From assembly GCA_030642325.1 (NCBI GenBank), contig DAOWNY010000137.1:1-5235 (forward strand): a DNA stretch of 5,235 bases, read 5' to 3'. Below the pieces are notes generated by a model. It made no database searches. It was not told the origin of the DNA and was given only the letters and a program-made list of their open reading frames with translations. The position numbers and the translations under genes were made by a program. This document shows, piece after piece, positions 5,118 through 5,235 of the stretch (position 1 is its first letter; the number at the start of each line of letters is the position of its first letter). This stretch comes from Deltaproteobacteria bacterium (lineage in GTDB: Bacteria > Desulfobacterota > DAOWNY01).

Positions 5118-5235
5118 TTACAAAAGCCCCTTCTCTTTGGCCGAGGTTACCAGGGGTGATTCCTTCCACCATCTGGCGGCTCCCAGGTCTTCGGCAATCT
5201 GGTTGGCGGCGTTATAACCGGGCCCCCAGATCACA
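5118..5235 (-). CDS. 3' end of an unidentified gene, possibly a flavin-dependent oxidoreductase
   Basis: Read from the right edge (frame starting at 5234), 38 codons run to a TAA at 5118-5120. The peptide begins VIWGPGYNAANQIAEDLG and continues AARWWKESPL, ending SAKEKGLL. A glycine-rich turn followed by an amphipathic AANQIAEDLG helix and a WW pair is what I expect at the end of FAD-binding domains of the amine-oxidase/phytoene-desaturase type, where the last helix packs against the flavin. That assignment rests on a short tail and is tentative. In favour of a real coding end are the GC-rich codons, the stop followed at once by a strong stem-loop, and a loss of coding character beyond it. 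The start and most of the protein lie outside the window. The gene is co-directional with the others but separated from them by 332 bases. Confidence 0.55.
   Translation of the reverse strand, partial: VIWGPGYNAANQIAEDLGAARWWKESPLVTSAKEKGLL

Noticed and set aside
4969..5172. A 67-codon minus-strand frame
   Set aside because: It starts inside the end of the flavoprotein-like gene in another frame and its middle is the 12-bp stem-loop; no Shine-Dalgarno fits and the product is not recognisable.
1..5235. CRISPR array, tRNA, rRNA, transposase or phage genes
   Set aside because: No regularly spaced repeats, cloverleaf, rRNA sequence or mobile-element protein was seen on either strand.

Overview
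All recognisable genes in this window lie on the minus strand, so transcription runs from right to left. The content suggests an anaerobic, diderm (outer-membrane-bearing) bacterium. Two subunits of the oxygen-sensitive 2-hydroxyacyl-CoA dehydratase / class I benzoyl-CoA reductase superfamily sit beside two exported DUF1329 proteins, a family I know from Gram-negative Proteobacteria and Desulfobacterota. An uncultured Desulfobacterota or syntrophic deltaproteobacterium-like genome is my best inference; there is no rRNA or other taxonomic marker to confirm it.

Layout in order of transcription. (1) At the right edge is the last 38 codons of a gene with a flavoprotein-like tail, ending at 5118. 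(2) From 4786 to 5117 is a non-coding spacer with a perfect 12-bp stem-loop just after that gene and a small interspersed palindromic repeat around 4878-4954. (3) Two tandem, clearly paralogous DUF1329 genes follow (4785-3541 and 3425-2241), both with N-terminal export signals and only 115 bases between them. (4) From 1933 to 2240 is a spacer of about 300 bases with a perfect 12-bp inverted repeat and a doubtful 65-codon reading frame. (5) A complete 430-residue dehydratase/reductase subunit (1932-640) comes next. (6) It is followed after one base by a second subunit of the same superfamily (638 to the left edge), which is open through the whole left end and lacks its C-terminus.

The two dehydratase-type genes are tightly coupled: the ribosome binding site of the second lies in the last codons of the first. 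They almost certainly make a heterodimer. In this superfamily each subunit usually holds an [4Fe-4S] cluster, and the dimer needs a separate ATP-driven activator protein, which is not in the window. The substrate cannot be read from the sequence. The DUF1329 pair would act in the periplasm or at the outer membrane. Lying next to CoA-ester chemistry and a possible flavin oxidoreductase, they fit an accessory locus for degrading an aromatic, steroid-like or other hydrophobic compound, but that link is inference. I found no tRNA, rRNA, CRISPR array, transposase or convincing sigma-70 promoter.
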